From: Setaria digitata
Taxonomy: Eukaryota; Nematoda; Chromadorea; Rhabditida; Setariidae
Direction: 5' to 3'
Assembly: GCA_003640385.1 (NCBI GenBank)
Contig: RCAB01000460.1
Coordinates: forward strand, 1-48,238
DNA length: 48,238 nt
Shown here: positions 1 through 11,800 of the stretch, piece after piece
Layout of the letters: the number at the start of each line of letters is the position of its first letter
How positions within the stretch are numbered: the first letter of the stretch is position 1
Position numbers and translations under genes: made by a program
The notes under the pieces: generated by a model
Database searches by the model: none
What the model saw: only the letters and a program-made list of their open reading frames with translations
Told to the model about the DNA's origin: nothing

Positions 1-984
1 TTTAAGTTTCTGTGCATCTGTCATTTACTCCCCAGTCAACCGCGCTTCGAGTTTTTTCCAGCAACTAAACAAAGTTCCAAAAGTGCAATGAATTTATACT
101 AAATGAATGATTCTAACTTTATTTCATCTATTCGCGAAGAATATATTAAACAAATCTTTAGCATTCATCTTCCTAAGTGATGCTTTCAGCAGCATAATTT
201 ACATAAATAATATATTCTCGTAGAATACGAACTCCTTTCCAACTTCAACCATAATTATCTTCAGCAGAAGTCTCACAACTATTAAAAGACCTCAATCTTC
301 CGAACTATTCGATCAGTCTGGACATGTAGCACTGAGATGGAGCGACAAGTCGATTGAATTCACTTTTAAGAAAAAAAAAAAAATTACAGACAATAAAACC
401 TTTGAAATCCGTCGAAGGACAAGGCATGAATTCGCGCAGTTCCGAATTGAATGGCAAATTTACTGAAAAGAAAAAAAAACTTTACGCTTTCTTGCATTTG
501 GAGCTAACACCCTTCTTGATAAGTTGGAGGAGGTAATTTACGATTCAACGAAACGAACGCATAGCTTGTGTAGTTCAGTTTCTGTTTCTCTTCAGAAAGG
601 CTTGCTGAAGAAGAAAGCATTCAACGATTCAGAATTGTATTTCGAAAAGCTGATGTGGAGATGGATGCCAGTAATTAAGTTGTATTATTTCTGTTCTGAA
701 AATCATTTAGCTCGAGAACTCGAAGTAATGGCTCGTTGTGAAAGAGCAAGATTTAAGACACAAGCACTGACTGATTGGCCTCAGTCAAGTCAGTCTGAAT
801 AGGTATGTCTGATCAGAATGACAAAGGAATCAGTCGGTTTATGAATCAAAGGAAACTGTTTCTTCTCGAGCATCAAATCTGAAAGACAGTACGGTGTTAG
901 AACTATTTTGAGAGACGAATCTGGACTTCTGCATAGCAATGCTTAAAAAATTTCCTGCGCACCAGCCATTCGTTACTCACTTTC

Positions 985-1105
985 TAATTCTCGGGATTCC
1001 GTCACGTCAAAACAACAAAAGATTGCATGTGTAATCTGAATAAGCGTAATTCTCGGAAGGCGTCACGTTAAAGCACTAAAGACTGCGTGCCTAAAGATTA
1101 GGGAA
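985..1105. repeat. Imperfect two-copy tandem duplication, period about 62 bp
   Basis: Two adjacent copies both begin TAATTCTCGG (985 and 1047), continue through GTCACGT followed by an A-rich stretch, and share a GATTGCATG / GACTGCGTG segment. Divergence between copies is moderate, so the duplication is not recent. Confidence 0.6.
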
Positions 1106-1239
1106 TCGGAAACGAAAAGAAATGACGAAGGAAGAGCAGAAGTAATGTTATCAGCTTTTACAGGAAGAAAGAAATTTCTTGCTTAGGAATGAATTGAGTT
1201 AAATAAATGTTTCTCAGTATGCGTCAAATACGTGCAGAA

Positions 1240-1287
1240 TAACTGAATTCTTCCGGTCAGTTTGTGCTAACCGGAAGAATTCAGTTA
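1240..1287. repeat. Perfect 18-bp inverted repeat (hairpin)
   Basis: Left arm TAACTGAATTCTTCCGGT at 1240-1257 is the exact reverse complement of 1270-1287, with a 12-base spacer. There is no T-run after the stem and no neighbouring gene. It could be a foldback element remnant or a structured transcript. Confidence 0.85.
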
Positions 1288-1654
1288 GTCGAAATCTGTT
1301 TCCTTCTGGGTTATGTCATCAGGACGCTGAATTGTAATTGCCACTACATCAGGAGACACTGTGGAAGAATTTTTGTATGGGTCGAGGAGGTAAATCTGCC
1401 TATTCTTGCTTGCCAGTTTTCAATTCTGAGCATTGATTCTCAGCTACTGCAATAGTCTAACATCGAAACCTTCAATTATTGAACGTGAACTAAATCACTG
1501 ACCTCTCATCTTGTAATATTTTATCAGTTCTTCATCACTATGATATCATCTAAATCGGATTTCAGACTTCTGTTCTTTACTGAAATCAAGCATAACAGAT
1601 TAAAAACTTTCAATCAATAATAGTAGTCAGGTTGACACATTGCACCTATCTTCA

Positions 1655-2235
1655 AATATGATTAGACACAAATTGATCAAAAACTTAATTCTAAGTAGTT
1701 GACCGCGATTTTGATACCGAAATATTAATAAAAAGTACAATTTTAAGTAACTGATCTTCAATTAATATTGGTCAAGAATTATTTTTTAACTAGTTGGTCT
1801 TGAATTTGACCCAAAATTGTTGATCGAGAGTGTAGTTCTGAGTGATATTTTTGACACTAAATTGTGTGCAAATTAATTAATTCCATGGCTTGATCTCGAT
1901 TTTGACACCGAACTGTTCATAAAAACAGTTCGGTGTCAAAATAACTGCCCTTCAATTTGACACTAAAATAATCAAAAAATTTAATTGACTTGTTGTTCCT
2001 GAATTTGACCCAAAATTGCTGATCAAGAGTGTAATTCTGCATTTTTGGCCATAATTTTGACATTAAATTGTTTATAAATTAATTCTTGATCTCGAATTTA
2101 CTCTGAAATGTTCATTAAAACACAATTACAAGTAACTGATCTTGAATTTTGCTCTAAATTTTTGATGAGGACTTTTATTCTAGGTACTTAGTTTTGAATT
2201 TCGCACTAAACTGTTGTTCAACAGTGCAGTAATTA
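1655..2235. repeat. Nested degenerate tandem array (about 49-bp units, about 195-bp higher-order period)
   Basis: A phrase close to TTGAATTTGACACTAAATTG, followed by a GTTCATAAAA/TTGATCAAGA segment and TAATTCTAAGTA, recurs about every 48-50 bases. Whole blocks recur at a longer period: TGATCTCGATTTTGACACCG-like starts near 1700, 1890 and 2086, and GAATTTGACCCAAAATTG blocks at about 1805 and 2002. The higher-order period is therefore about 195 bases, or four monomers. Copies are divergent, and no open reading frame follows the periodicity. Confidence 0.75.
1899..1942. repeat. Perfect 18-bp inverted repeat inside the tandem array
   Basis: ATTTTGACACCGAACTGT (1899-1916) is exactly mirrored at 1925-1942, leaving an 8-base loop. 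The left arm matches the array consensus, while the right arm is an inverted array fragment. A local inversion or foldback within the array would explain it. Confidence 0.9.
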
Positions 2236-3529
2236 ATCATTATCCAGTAAGATGATAGAAATGTTGCTGAAGGCCTTCAATTTTATCCAATTCAGCTGAT
2301 TGTAAAAAGAATTTCAGTCTGTTTTACTCACTATCAGTTATATTTACTTGACAATTTAGATACAATTAATTGGCTCGAAGTCTTTCCAGGCAGAATTTTC
2401 TTTATTCTGCTCAGGGTTATTGGAAAATTCTGAAAAGATGACCATTTAAATCAATTCTCATTTTAGTGATCAGTTCATTTGGAGCGCCATATCAACATTC
2501 ACTTCTTCCTTTCTCACATGAGCCAAGGCTGTTTGTGGCTTCATTATATTTCTAGGGTCTTAAAATTTCTTCTTAAAAAAAAATCTTCTTTATGGTGAGA
2601 TGTGTTTCAAAATTTCTTGTTTGAGAAAAATTATTTTATTCTTGTTTATGAATCCTTCTTGGCCCTATTTCTTGGCATCATTTAATTGCAAACACACAAT
2701 GCTTACTGTTTAATTAGTTTATCCCTGGCTACAAGCCATCATTGTTATTACGTTTATTTTGAGTTTTGTTGAGAATGACTTTAGCCTAGAATTCGAATAC
2801 CACAAGAATTAGCTTTCTTTTCCTCTTTTTTCTTTAGAATATTTTCCTCTGAAAAATGAGGTCTTGTAAAATATATTAATGGAGCAGAAAACTCTGAGAC
2901 ATTATTGGCATGAGTTCTTCCTAAGTCACTGTAACAAGTTAGAATTGACGAGATGGAAACTTCGGTTGGACAAATGACAAATGTGAGCGACACTGCAGTT
3001 TGCCGGTAATAAAATTTAGTACTTTTTCAGTACTTCCTCTTAGTATTTCTTCAAATGGCATTAATTAAGGATTAAAATTACCAATGCAATGTATTAAAAC
3101 GTTTAAAAAATTTTATTTGCTGTCATTGAATGTTGAAATCATATGCATTATTATTTAATGACTAATTTTGCACTATATGATATCATTTAGTGATCAGAAT
3201 CATAGAGTTTGCTGTTAATATCGCTTTATGCATTATTTTTTAATACCACAGATATATTACGATAAGGATCTAAGATCTGATTGCATGATATACATCATTT
3301 TTCAGAAATTATCACTGTCTATTCGTCACTTATCAGTACTTTCAAAGAACTGCGACAACTGCTACCGTGCATCTTTTTAATTGCTTACAAAGTGGTTACG
3401 AGTGTTATCACTTTATCATCGCAGAAGGTTTGAAAAAAAATACTTTGCATAAAGACTTATGACTTATGCATTACATGTTTTCTCGAACATTCTTAATAAT
3501 TAGTTAATGTGAAACAGAACAAAGTATTA

Positions 3530-5500
3530 TTAACGTGAACAAAAATGCGCTCCGAATTTGGTTAAAAGCATTGAAATGATTTGTGTCATCTTCTTTATTT
3601 TCTGCGACAATCTCATCAACAGGTAGTGTCGAACTCGTTTGTTGCAGACGAAGTAGACAGTTGGCTGGGCGGCACTGAGGAATATAATTGCGCAATTGAT
3701 AAAAATACTTACAGGTAAGTTAACTTTTTCACCAAATATGGCCACACAGATTTTTCGCAGAAAGTTAAACGATAGAATTTCTAATTCAACAGAGGCGCAA
3801 ATGGCGGCTCCTTGAATGAGAATTGTTATTTCGCCCCTTTTTCTGGAAATGAATAGTGCTATATTAACTGCCTATGATAATGCCCTTATCAACTGATGAC
3901 ACTGTACTGGGTAATGATAGATGACACTGTGCGCTTAATAACTAACAGATTCAGTGATTGTGATAGATGATACTATGCTGATACTGAAACCTTTTTGGCA
4001 ATTGATGGTGATTAATCTGAATTGTTCTATATTCGAACTTTAATGGAAAAATTGAATGTATGCCTCAGCACTTACCCTTCGTTCTCTGTAGATAACAAAT
4101 TTTTTATAGATAGGATACGAAATTTGTGAATTGGGACTGAATCTGCAATTAAGTGATTAAGTAATTGTCATATATTATTTATAATATAATTCTTGTTACT
4201 TACATGAAATGTTACGATTTCCTTTTGGTTCTATGATCGAAACACTGGCCCGTTTTTGTCGGATATTGTTGAATATCGCTATGTGCAACACAAAAATTGC
4301 AATTGGTATTCCGAATACCATAGCATCTCGAAAACTAAGTGAAATCAAGAAGTTCACTCTTAATAGAGAAGTGGTCAGAGTTATATGTTGATTAGTGCAT
4401 AGTCACACTAATAAACGCTTTTTTCAGCTAAATCACTGACTCTATCAAAAGGAAGAAGGAATTTTCAATAGACCGTTGTGTATGATTAAGGTGTGATAAG
4501 TCAAGTCTAATTATGTAAGCAATATCTTACTGCTTAAATGTTCGACCGATTCCTGAGTCATTGCATCTCAATATCCACTGCAAATCAAAGGTAGTGAATT
4601 CTAGTGAACAAAAATTGGCTTCCAGAACAGTCAAAACTGAAAAAATTTCTCTAGATTACTCTCCACTCTACACTTCCTTCAGCTACTGTTCAATGAATGA
4701 ATTCATGATTCATTATAAACTTACTTGTGGTAAACAGCCATATGAAAGCCACAATAAGAAAGAGTTTAGTTTTGGTGAAAGTATGACTTGATCCTTTTAA
4801 ATTGAATAATACATAACGAATTAAAGTCAAGAGAAACGTGAATTGCAACATGGCGAAAAAGGAAAATGTTTCCATGGACACTCCAAAATGATAAATAAAT
4901 GATGTCTTGTATTCTGTAATTTCATTTTGAAAGAAGTCAAAGTATCATTTCAGATTCTTGTCATCTTGACAAATATCATCTCAATTATGCAATGACTATT
5001 GCAATTTCTATGACCGAAAATTCACATTATATCAATTATTTTTGCTAAATCTTTGATAATATCCATGAAACGAACGATTAGCATCAAATCCATTAGAAGG
5101 AAAATGATAAATGTTAACTAATCACCATGGAACAATTTACATTTAAGAATTTTCCATCTGTGATTGCTTTCATCCTTAGTAAATACTTCAACTGCAGGGC
5201 TTTCTCTCTCTGCTTCACATTTATTTTAATTATTTATAACTTACCATTAGCGAGATCTTTATATATAGCTTCAGGTAGAGCAACTGAGACTTGTGGAATA
5301 TAGCTGAGGAAAGCGCAAATGACCAGTTGTAAAGAGATGTGAGTGAATGTCCGGTTGAGGAAAATACTTTGACTGTTGCAAAGTACAGTCAGTAATGCAA
5401 CGTTACCGATGAAACTGTACAGCAAGAAGAAAGAAAATATTATGGCTGCGCAAGAACGAACATCCATTTCAGTCTGATTTGCTACTCCGAGACCATTCAT
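3530..5500 (-). CDS. Seven-transmembrane chemoreceptor, nematode SRX/SRSX-like GPCR
   Basis: Five exons on the minus strand: 5500-5245, 4913-4725, 4636-4531, 4334-4204 and 3867-3530. Phases are 1, 1, 2, 1, all compatible, giving about 339 residues with a stop at 3530-3532. Seven hydrophobic helices can be read. TM1 has IGNVALLTVL, an NQT glycosylation site precedes it, and the TM3 end reads LIRY where DRY/NRF is usual. Extracellular loop 2 has two Cys (…NFCSLEF…WILRC). TM5 reads VFGIPIAIFVLHI; TM6 begins after SRKRGEITILIQG; TM7 ends QPTVYFVCNKRVR, an NPxxY-like end. The SRKR/E and IQG pattern and the loop spacing are typical of nematode serpentine chemoreceptors, which act in the cilia of sensory neurons; ligand unknown. 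The start is the ATG at 5500, but an acceptor at 5541 opens the same frame farther upstream, so one more 5' exon is possible. Subfamily is an inference. Confidence 0.85.
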
Positions 5501-5658
5501 ACTGCTACACGTACGATCACGCCTTCCTATTTCGTAGCATCTAAAATAATAATAAAAGCACCAGTTCATTAAATATCGGCAGTTTTCGTGTAGAAACGGG
5601 TAATTGACTAAACTTAATATTAGTAGGAAAGGCTATTAACGAGACATTATATATTAAA

Positions 5659-5868
5659 TTAAAGCATATTTTCCATAGAGTACAAAGTATAAAGCGGAAG
5701 CCAGGAAATGGAAGGTGTCGAAGTACAAAGTAGGAGCCAAAAAGTTTTCAAGTATAATCCGTTCTTTTCAGATACAGCTAGTCTGAATTTTATTGAAAAC
5801 ATAATAACGCTAGCAAAAAGAGTTGCATTTAGTAGAAGTGTGATCATGACGAGTTTCACGACCAACAA
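5659..5868 (-). pseudogene. Orphan ORF with two hydrophobic segments, possible receptor relic
   Basis: A 69-codon minus-strand frame lies just 5' of the receptor gene. It encodes one helix (VKLVMITLLLNATLFASVIM), a basic linker (KFRLAVSEKNG) and a second segment ending SISWLPLYTLYS. The layout resembles TM5-loop-TM6 of a GPCR, and the linker weakly resembles the neighbour's NIRQKRASV…KGN. No splice sites with matching phase join it to the complete gene, and nothing else of a receptor surrounds it. It could be a decayed tandem copy or a chance frame in AT-rich DNA. Confidence 0.25.
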
Positions 5869-8800
5869 TTACATAAATAAATATTATTGACGTAGCGCAC
5901 GTGGAACAGATTGCTTAATAGAACAAAGCTATCAACTGGAATTTTATTCGGACGTCATCCTGAATTTCATCAAGATGACAGCGCTTTTGGCAAAAAATCA
6001 AAATTTTATTGTTTCTCACAATTTGTAGATTCTGGCAATCTTGTATTCTGATTTAAAAAGATAATCGGTAAGTATTTTAAAAAGAAAATTGATACATAGC
6101 ATTTGTCAAGACTGATGAAAAAGAAGAGGAATTTTTTGAAGTAACATAAAATTCTATTTTAAAAGAATATTAATTAACCTGTGGCATGTTACAACTCAAT
6201 CCTTAATTATGCATTTGTTGCAGTGACAAAAAGAATTTACTTGGCAATTAAAAACTAATATTCGTCTGTTGAAGAGAAAATTTGCGAGTAATTTCTTTGA
6301 AACATTATAATGAAGAGAATTCCATCCATGAAACATGCATAAATAATTGAATATTTCGAATTTGATCAGATGTTTGAATCAACTGGTACTTCGAAATCTG
6401 TATAAACAATAGTTGAGAGACAAATTAGGAAAACAGAACGATTAACTGTGAAACGGAAAAAATATGAAATTGAATTGTAAGAAATGATAGAATGAAGTAG
6501 AAATTAAAACAAAATCTTTTCAAAATAGGTAAAGTAAACGAGAGACTCAGCAGTTGGGAGGATGTGCTGCCGAACTTGACATATTGTGACTTTCAAACAT
6601 TTCTTTTTCAATTTCCAGATACTATTTCCATTCCAAATTTCCTCTATTTATTTGTTTTACTTTTAAATAATTGAAAAATATGCTATAGGATGAAAAAGTA
6701 ATTTTTCCCTCCTGTTTCTATTCATTCACATTTTCTTTACTTTGCTTTTTTGTGCTTTGTTAATTGATATAATCTCTAATAATTCCCTGAAAACGACAAA
6801 ACTAAATTGTTCTAATTAAAATTTATTAAAAAACATTTATTTTTATGGAAACAAGAAATTTGTTCAGAAAAAAATGACATCTCGTACTTGAAATCCTTGT
6901 AAAAATCATCCATTTAACTATAATTTTACATTTATGTATTTTTTTTCACGTTCTTACACGAACTAATCATTTTAGATATCATTCATTTTTCCTTTGAGGT
7001 ATATAATTTTGACTTGCATTGCGTACTTTACGTCGAGTAAACTTTCTCTCTAGACTGAATAACAATGTTCTTTTTCTTATAACTTTAAATCAGTTCACGA
7101 GGAGATTGCCAAGACCAAATTAATTACTAAGTTCCAGTTATTCATGCCATAAATTTAATTCTTCTTTTTATTGAAAGGATTTTTGAATTTTTATTTTTAC
7201 CCAAAGAATTTTAGCGGTTGGAAGAAAAATACATCATTTATAAAATACATACTTGCGCATTAATTTGTTAAGTTCAAATTTTATTAATTGATTTGAGTAA
7301 TGAAACAATAAATCAGTACGAGTAATAAAGTAATAATTTAACAGGTAGCACTGAAATGAAGCAGCAGGTGACGCATGCAGTCTATATAATTAACGATATT
7401 TGTAGTCTTACAAAACATGAAATGACTTTTAGTGCTTACTGGATCTCGAATTGCCATAGCGAAATGACCACAGCATTATTTATTAAGTAAGACATCTCAG
7501 CTGTTTTCCACTTCCTTAGCTCATTAGCTTATTAGGTTCAAAAAGTTATAATGCTTACTTCATGATTGCTTTAACTTCCTTATTTAATCAAATATAATTT
7601 TTTTTTCGCTACTTTTATTTAATTAGAATGAAGTGAGAATAATTTTAACTTCGCCGTGTTCTATAAGGTAGAATTAAATATTCAAAGTTTTATAAAATGA
7701 TTTAAGAAAAAAAAAAAAAAGAAATTGAGAAAAAAACAGAAAAAGGTCGATGATGAAGTTTGATTTTAAATCCTTCTACAATAATTAATTATATATACAC
7801 ATGTTGGAAGTTTATTTCCAACATTTCCATTGCAATTTATTACTTTCCATTGACAAAAACACCAAATCTTGAAATGTCAAAATACTAGGGGAATAAGAAT
7901 TGAAAGCACGAAATTTCAGTTTCTTGATTTTAATTACTAATTTTGGACAGTAATATGATAAAAATGGTGACTTTTTTTTTTGATGAAATAATATGGAAAA
8001 TATTACAAAAAGTGTAATCTTTCAATATTTCAACGAGAGTTATCATAAGAACTTTTTCGATTTTTGTCTTTGGAAATTTCGAGCAAATCTTGTCAAATTA
8101 AATTAAACAGCTTTTTTATGGTTTAACTATTGTAGTTATATCATAGTGTGTCCACATGAATGATTTTCCAAATATTTCGCTCAAAAAAATTAGTATTTAA
8201 AATCACCATCATCAAGTCCTTTGAGTTTTTCAAATTCCTGAAAATTTGTCATTAATGAAATTAATTCAAAAATCACTTTGCTTATAATGTGATAAGAAGT
8301 GTTGAGGATTTGTGGATGGTCGTATATTTTTTTTTTTTTTTTTCTCTCAAACTAAAATCAATTATCAGATGGAATCATTCACGAATCTTTCAAAGGAATA
8401 TCAATTACATCTCATACGATCGCTTCATACTAATCACATCTGAACATTTTTTATGGTTGTATCCAGGCAGAAATTAACGAGCAATTAAGTTTATTGTTTA
8501 TTTGCTACTGAATATAAGTCATCGAATTCATTTATTATGTATAACTGCCTCAAAAATGTATGGCTTTTTGGACATAGCGCTGAATATACATGTTTTACCT
8601 TTATCTTCCTGAAAAATCCTTAACGAGTTTTATGTTTTCTCAAGTTGTAACCAATTTAAAACTTCTCAAATCAGCAAATTAAAAAGTTCAATTTTGTTGG
8701 AAATTTAGCACAAAAAATTTCAATCCTCTCTACTAGAAGAGATGACACTTTCAGTTTTTAAAAACGAATTTGGGCCATATTCTGCAATCAGTTGAACTGA

Positions 8801-11800
8801 CAATGAGCTAACAGTTTTATAGTAGTAAGTCCATCCCTGCGCTAATTAGTTACTTTTAAACTAATTTTATTTTTCTTACGACAAACTTATTCATTGATAA
8901 ATGTATTTCGCATTCTTCTTTTTGTTTAATCATCAAATTTTTTTTTTTTTCTGGAGAAAACAGATATTTAGTTATTTAGACTAATAAGGTAGAGAGGGAT
9001 GATAGAAATATTTATCATATCAAAACATAAGCGTTGTCTTGCAGTTTCTTGCCAGGTGAATCTTACAAACCATGCAAAAACGAAAAAACAGAAAATCAAT
9101 TATTAAAAGTTCAAGAGTTATCGAACAAAAAAGTAGTGTAAAACAATAATAAGCAACATTCCAAACGATAGAGCGAGAAAATGCTAATTAGTTCTCTAGC
9201 ATGTAGCTTTCCACGTGATCAAGAATTAAACATCTAAGATGGTTGTAAATGATATGATAAGTTGATAATACATCATAAATTTAAAATATGAAGGCAACAA
9301 GTATCATGAAATATTGAATTGTATGTTGTGAGAAATAAATCTTACAACTTTGTCAGATCAGTTCTCAGTGCTGATAATGTTTATTCTTTGTAGCAGAAAA
9401 TCTTCATTGATAAATTGAAATGTCACTGAATTCATTTATTACTTGTTATTTGCATATTTGAAAGAAATTTTTAAAAAAAAATTGAGCTCCTGACCATCCA
9501 ATGAAACATCGTTGCAATATCATCGTGACACTAATTTTACTTTTAGAAAACAATTTTAAATTTTTGTTTATGAACTGTTCAAAGACAGTAGAAAATTTGA
9601 AATTATCATAGCAGTTATCTGTTTTTGCACAATTCAATTGCAGTATGTCACAGTTTCATTCTACAATTTTAATTTGAAAGAAAGGGAGGAAATATCAAGT
9701 ATATGAACTAGTCTAGCTTCAATTCCTGTAAATTGGAATTGATTTTGTTTGTGCACATTTTAAAAATGTCATATACTTTTGTGAAATATTATTAGAGTGG
9801 ATGTATTTTACTGAAAAAAAAAAGATTGAAATTTTAATATGCTAAAACTTCATTTCGCTTATTATTCGATTGCAATCTGCATTTTTCTTTACTACTAATT
9901 AACATTAATTGTCTTCCCTTCAAAACACACTGACTGTTTTTTTTTTGCATGTGCTTTTTTCGTAATTATTAATAAGAACATTCGTGCGAATTCATATACA
10001 TATAATTTAAATACATATATAAATATGGATTTGAATATTCTATTTTGTTAAAGCAATATTCTGTTCCAATATATTATTTGATTTATGTCATCTTATATAA
10101 CACATGCATTTTACACTGATTGCTGATTTTTTTAAATGATATTTCAAAATTACGGGTGTGATATGATTAAATGATATTGCACATCTGAAGAGCAGGAAGC
10201 TGATAGATATTAAAAGAGATTTAATTTACTTTTCTCTTTTCTTATATCTATGATAACATTTCTTATAATGTTTTCTTCATCGTTAACAAATATCATTTCC
10301 AGTCTGTTTCCGTTTGTCATCCCAATATTGCTCTAAACTTATAAGGATCTACCAGTTATCGATTCTACTAGAATGGAGACGTTAGATCAGGCTAAATAAG
10401 ATGGAGAGAGTTCAGCAGTTAACAACTGACATCATAATATGACATGAACTAATTTACTGTCGTTAGTCTGAGATTTATTAAAGTTTTAATTTCAAAAGCA
10501 GGAAAAAAAACGAATCAATGGAGAAAGAATACTGGAAGTGTTTTGTTACAATTTCCAAACTATGACTCAAATTAGTTTTACAGTACCGAATTGAAAATGT
10601 TGCATTTTTGCTGTTAGCGTGAACTTCTGTCTGTTCTAGTTTCTTCTTCTTGTTCAAGAACTTGATTCTCTATTCTCACACTTACGAGATTTTAGTCCTC
10701 TCTGAGAGTGGACCAGTCTAATTTAAAAACTAAGCCTATTCCTTCTTGTTTGTTTGTTTTTGTTCCTCTTGTTTTTGATAATGAACAGGAAGAAGCCTTA
10801 AATATATGAATCCTACATATTTCTGTTTGATCGTATCACGGAGTAGTTTCCCTCATGTCTTCACTGATGACAGATGAAGTGAACAGAGGATATCCAAGAA
10901 GGAAGAATAAATGGATCTTCCTGAACAGGCAAGTTCTTGGCTCAATTTTCTGGCCATTTATCTGTATGCTGTACTTTTCTAGTCTCTTAGCTAGGCCATG
11001 TCTTATCCTCTTCACTCTTCATATCGACCAAATAAATTTTGCTTAATCTTTGCCTGTTTTAAATTTTCCCCGCTTCCTCCTATTTCACTTTCCACACCCT
11101 AGGAAACCATATATCTGCTTTGTTTGTTTCAGTTTCTTTTTTTCTGTTTTTCAAGAAAGTTGACATTCCTTTCATCCAAATTACATAAAATATCATTTAA
11201 ATAAATGCATGAAATATAAAAAAGAAATGAAAACATTTTTTGTAACTGCAAACATTCCGTTAACGGAATTTTAAATTCATTTTTTAAACTTTAAATCTAT
11301 GTGTAAATATCCATATGAAATTAAATGAGCTTTATTACTAGAGTCTAAGGTATAAATTTATTTTTGAATACAGCTCTATAAGTAAAGTTCATGTAAGGCA
11401 TAAATTTTTTTGCAAAGAAAAAGTTAAACAGCCACTGATAAAAGCAACATTTTATTTTGGCGTTTAAGACACCATTCTTTAGCAATATCAACTGTAATGA
11501 GTTCTACTTCCAATGATGATGCTTTGGGATAGCTTTGCTGATAATGATAATTGGAAGTAGCTCTATCAGTTCAATTGGAGCTAAAATTCGGCATTCAATT
11601 GTTCATTGAGTTAAGTGCGTTTATTTCAAAGAACTCTGAAATATTCGTAAATTTTTCTTCGATATTTGGCTTTATCAGTAGTAGAAGTAAAACTTTGTCA
11701 CAGACATACATTTAGGAGTTAAGTCTTAGCTAAAAAAGAAGTGCCTATTGGTTTCCTTCGATGGGTAAATAAAATTCGCCCAATAAAAGCGGACTGAACG

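Larger units (their letters stand above)
1..3529. other. Non-coding region with no supported gene
   Basis: I find no chain of exons with consistent phase here on either strand. Open frames at 354-536 and 524-802 lack a convincing ATG context and recognisable domains. What the stretch does hold is listed separately: an imperfect tandem duplication, two perfect inverted repeats and a nested tandem array. The part nearest 3.5 kb should contain the 3' UTR of the minus-strand receptor gene. Confidence 0.6.

Noticed and set aside
354..802. Two overlapping open frames near the left end, the second 92 codons long
   Set aside because: They open on non-ATG codons, have no linked exons in phase, and their products are low-complexity Lys/Ser-rich or featureless.
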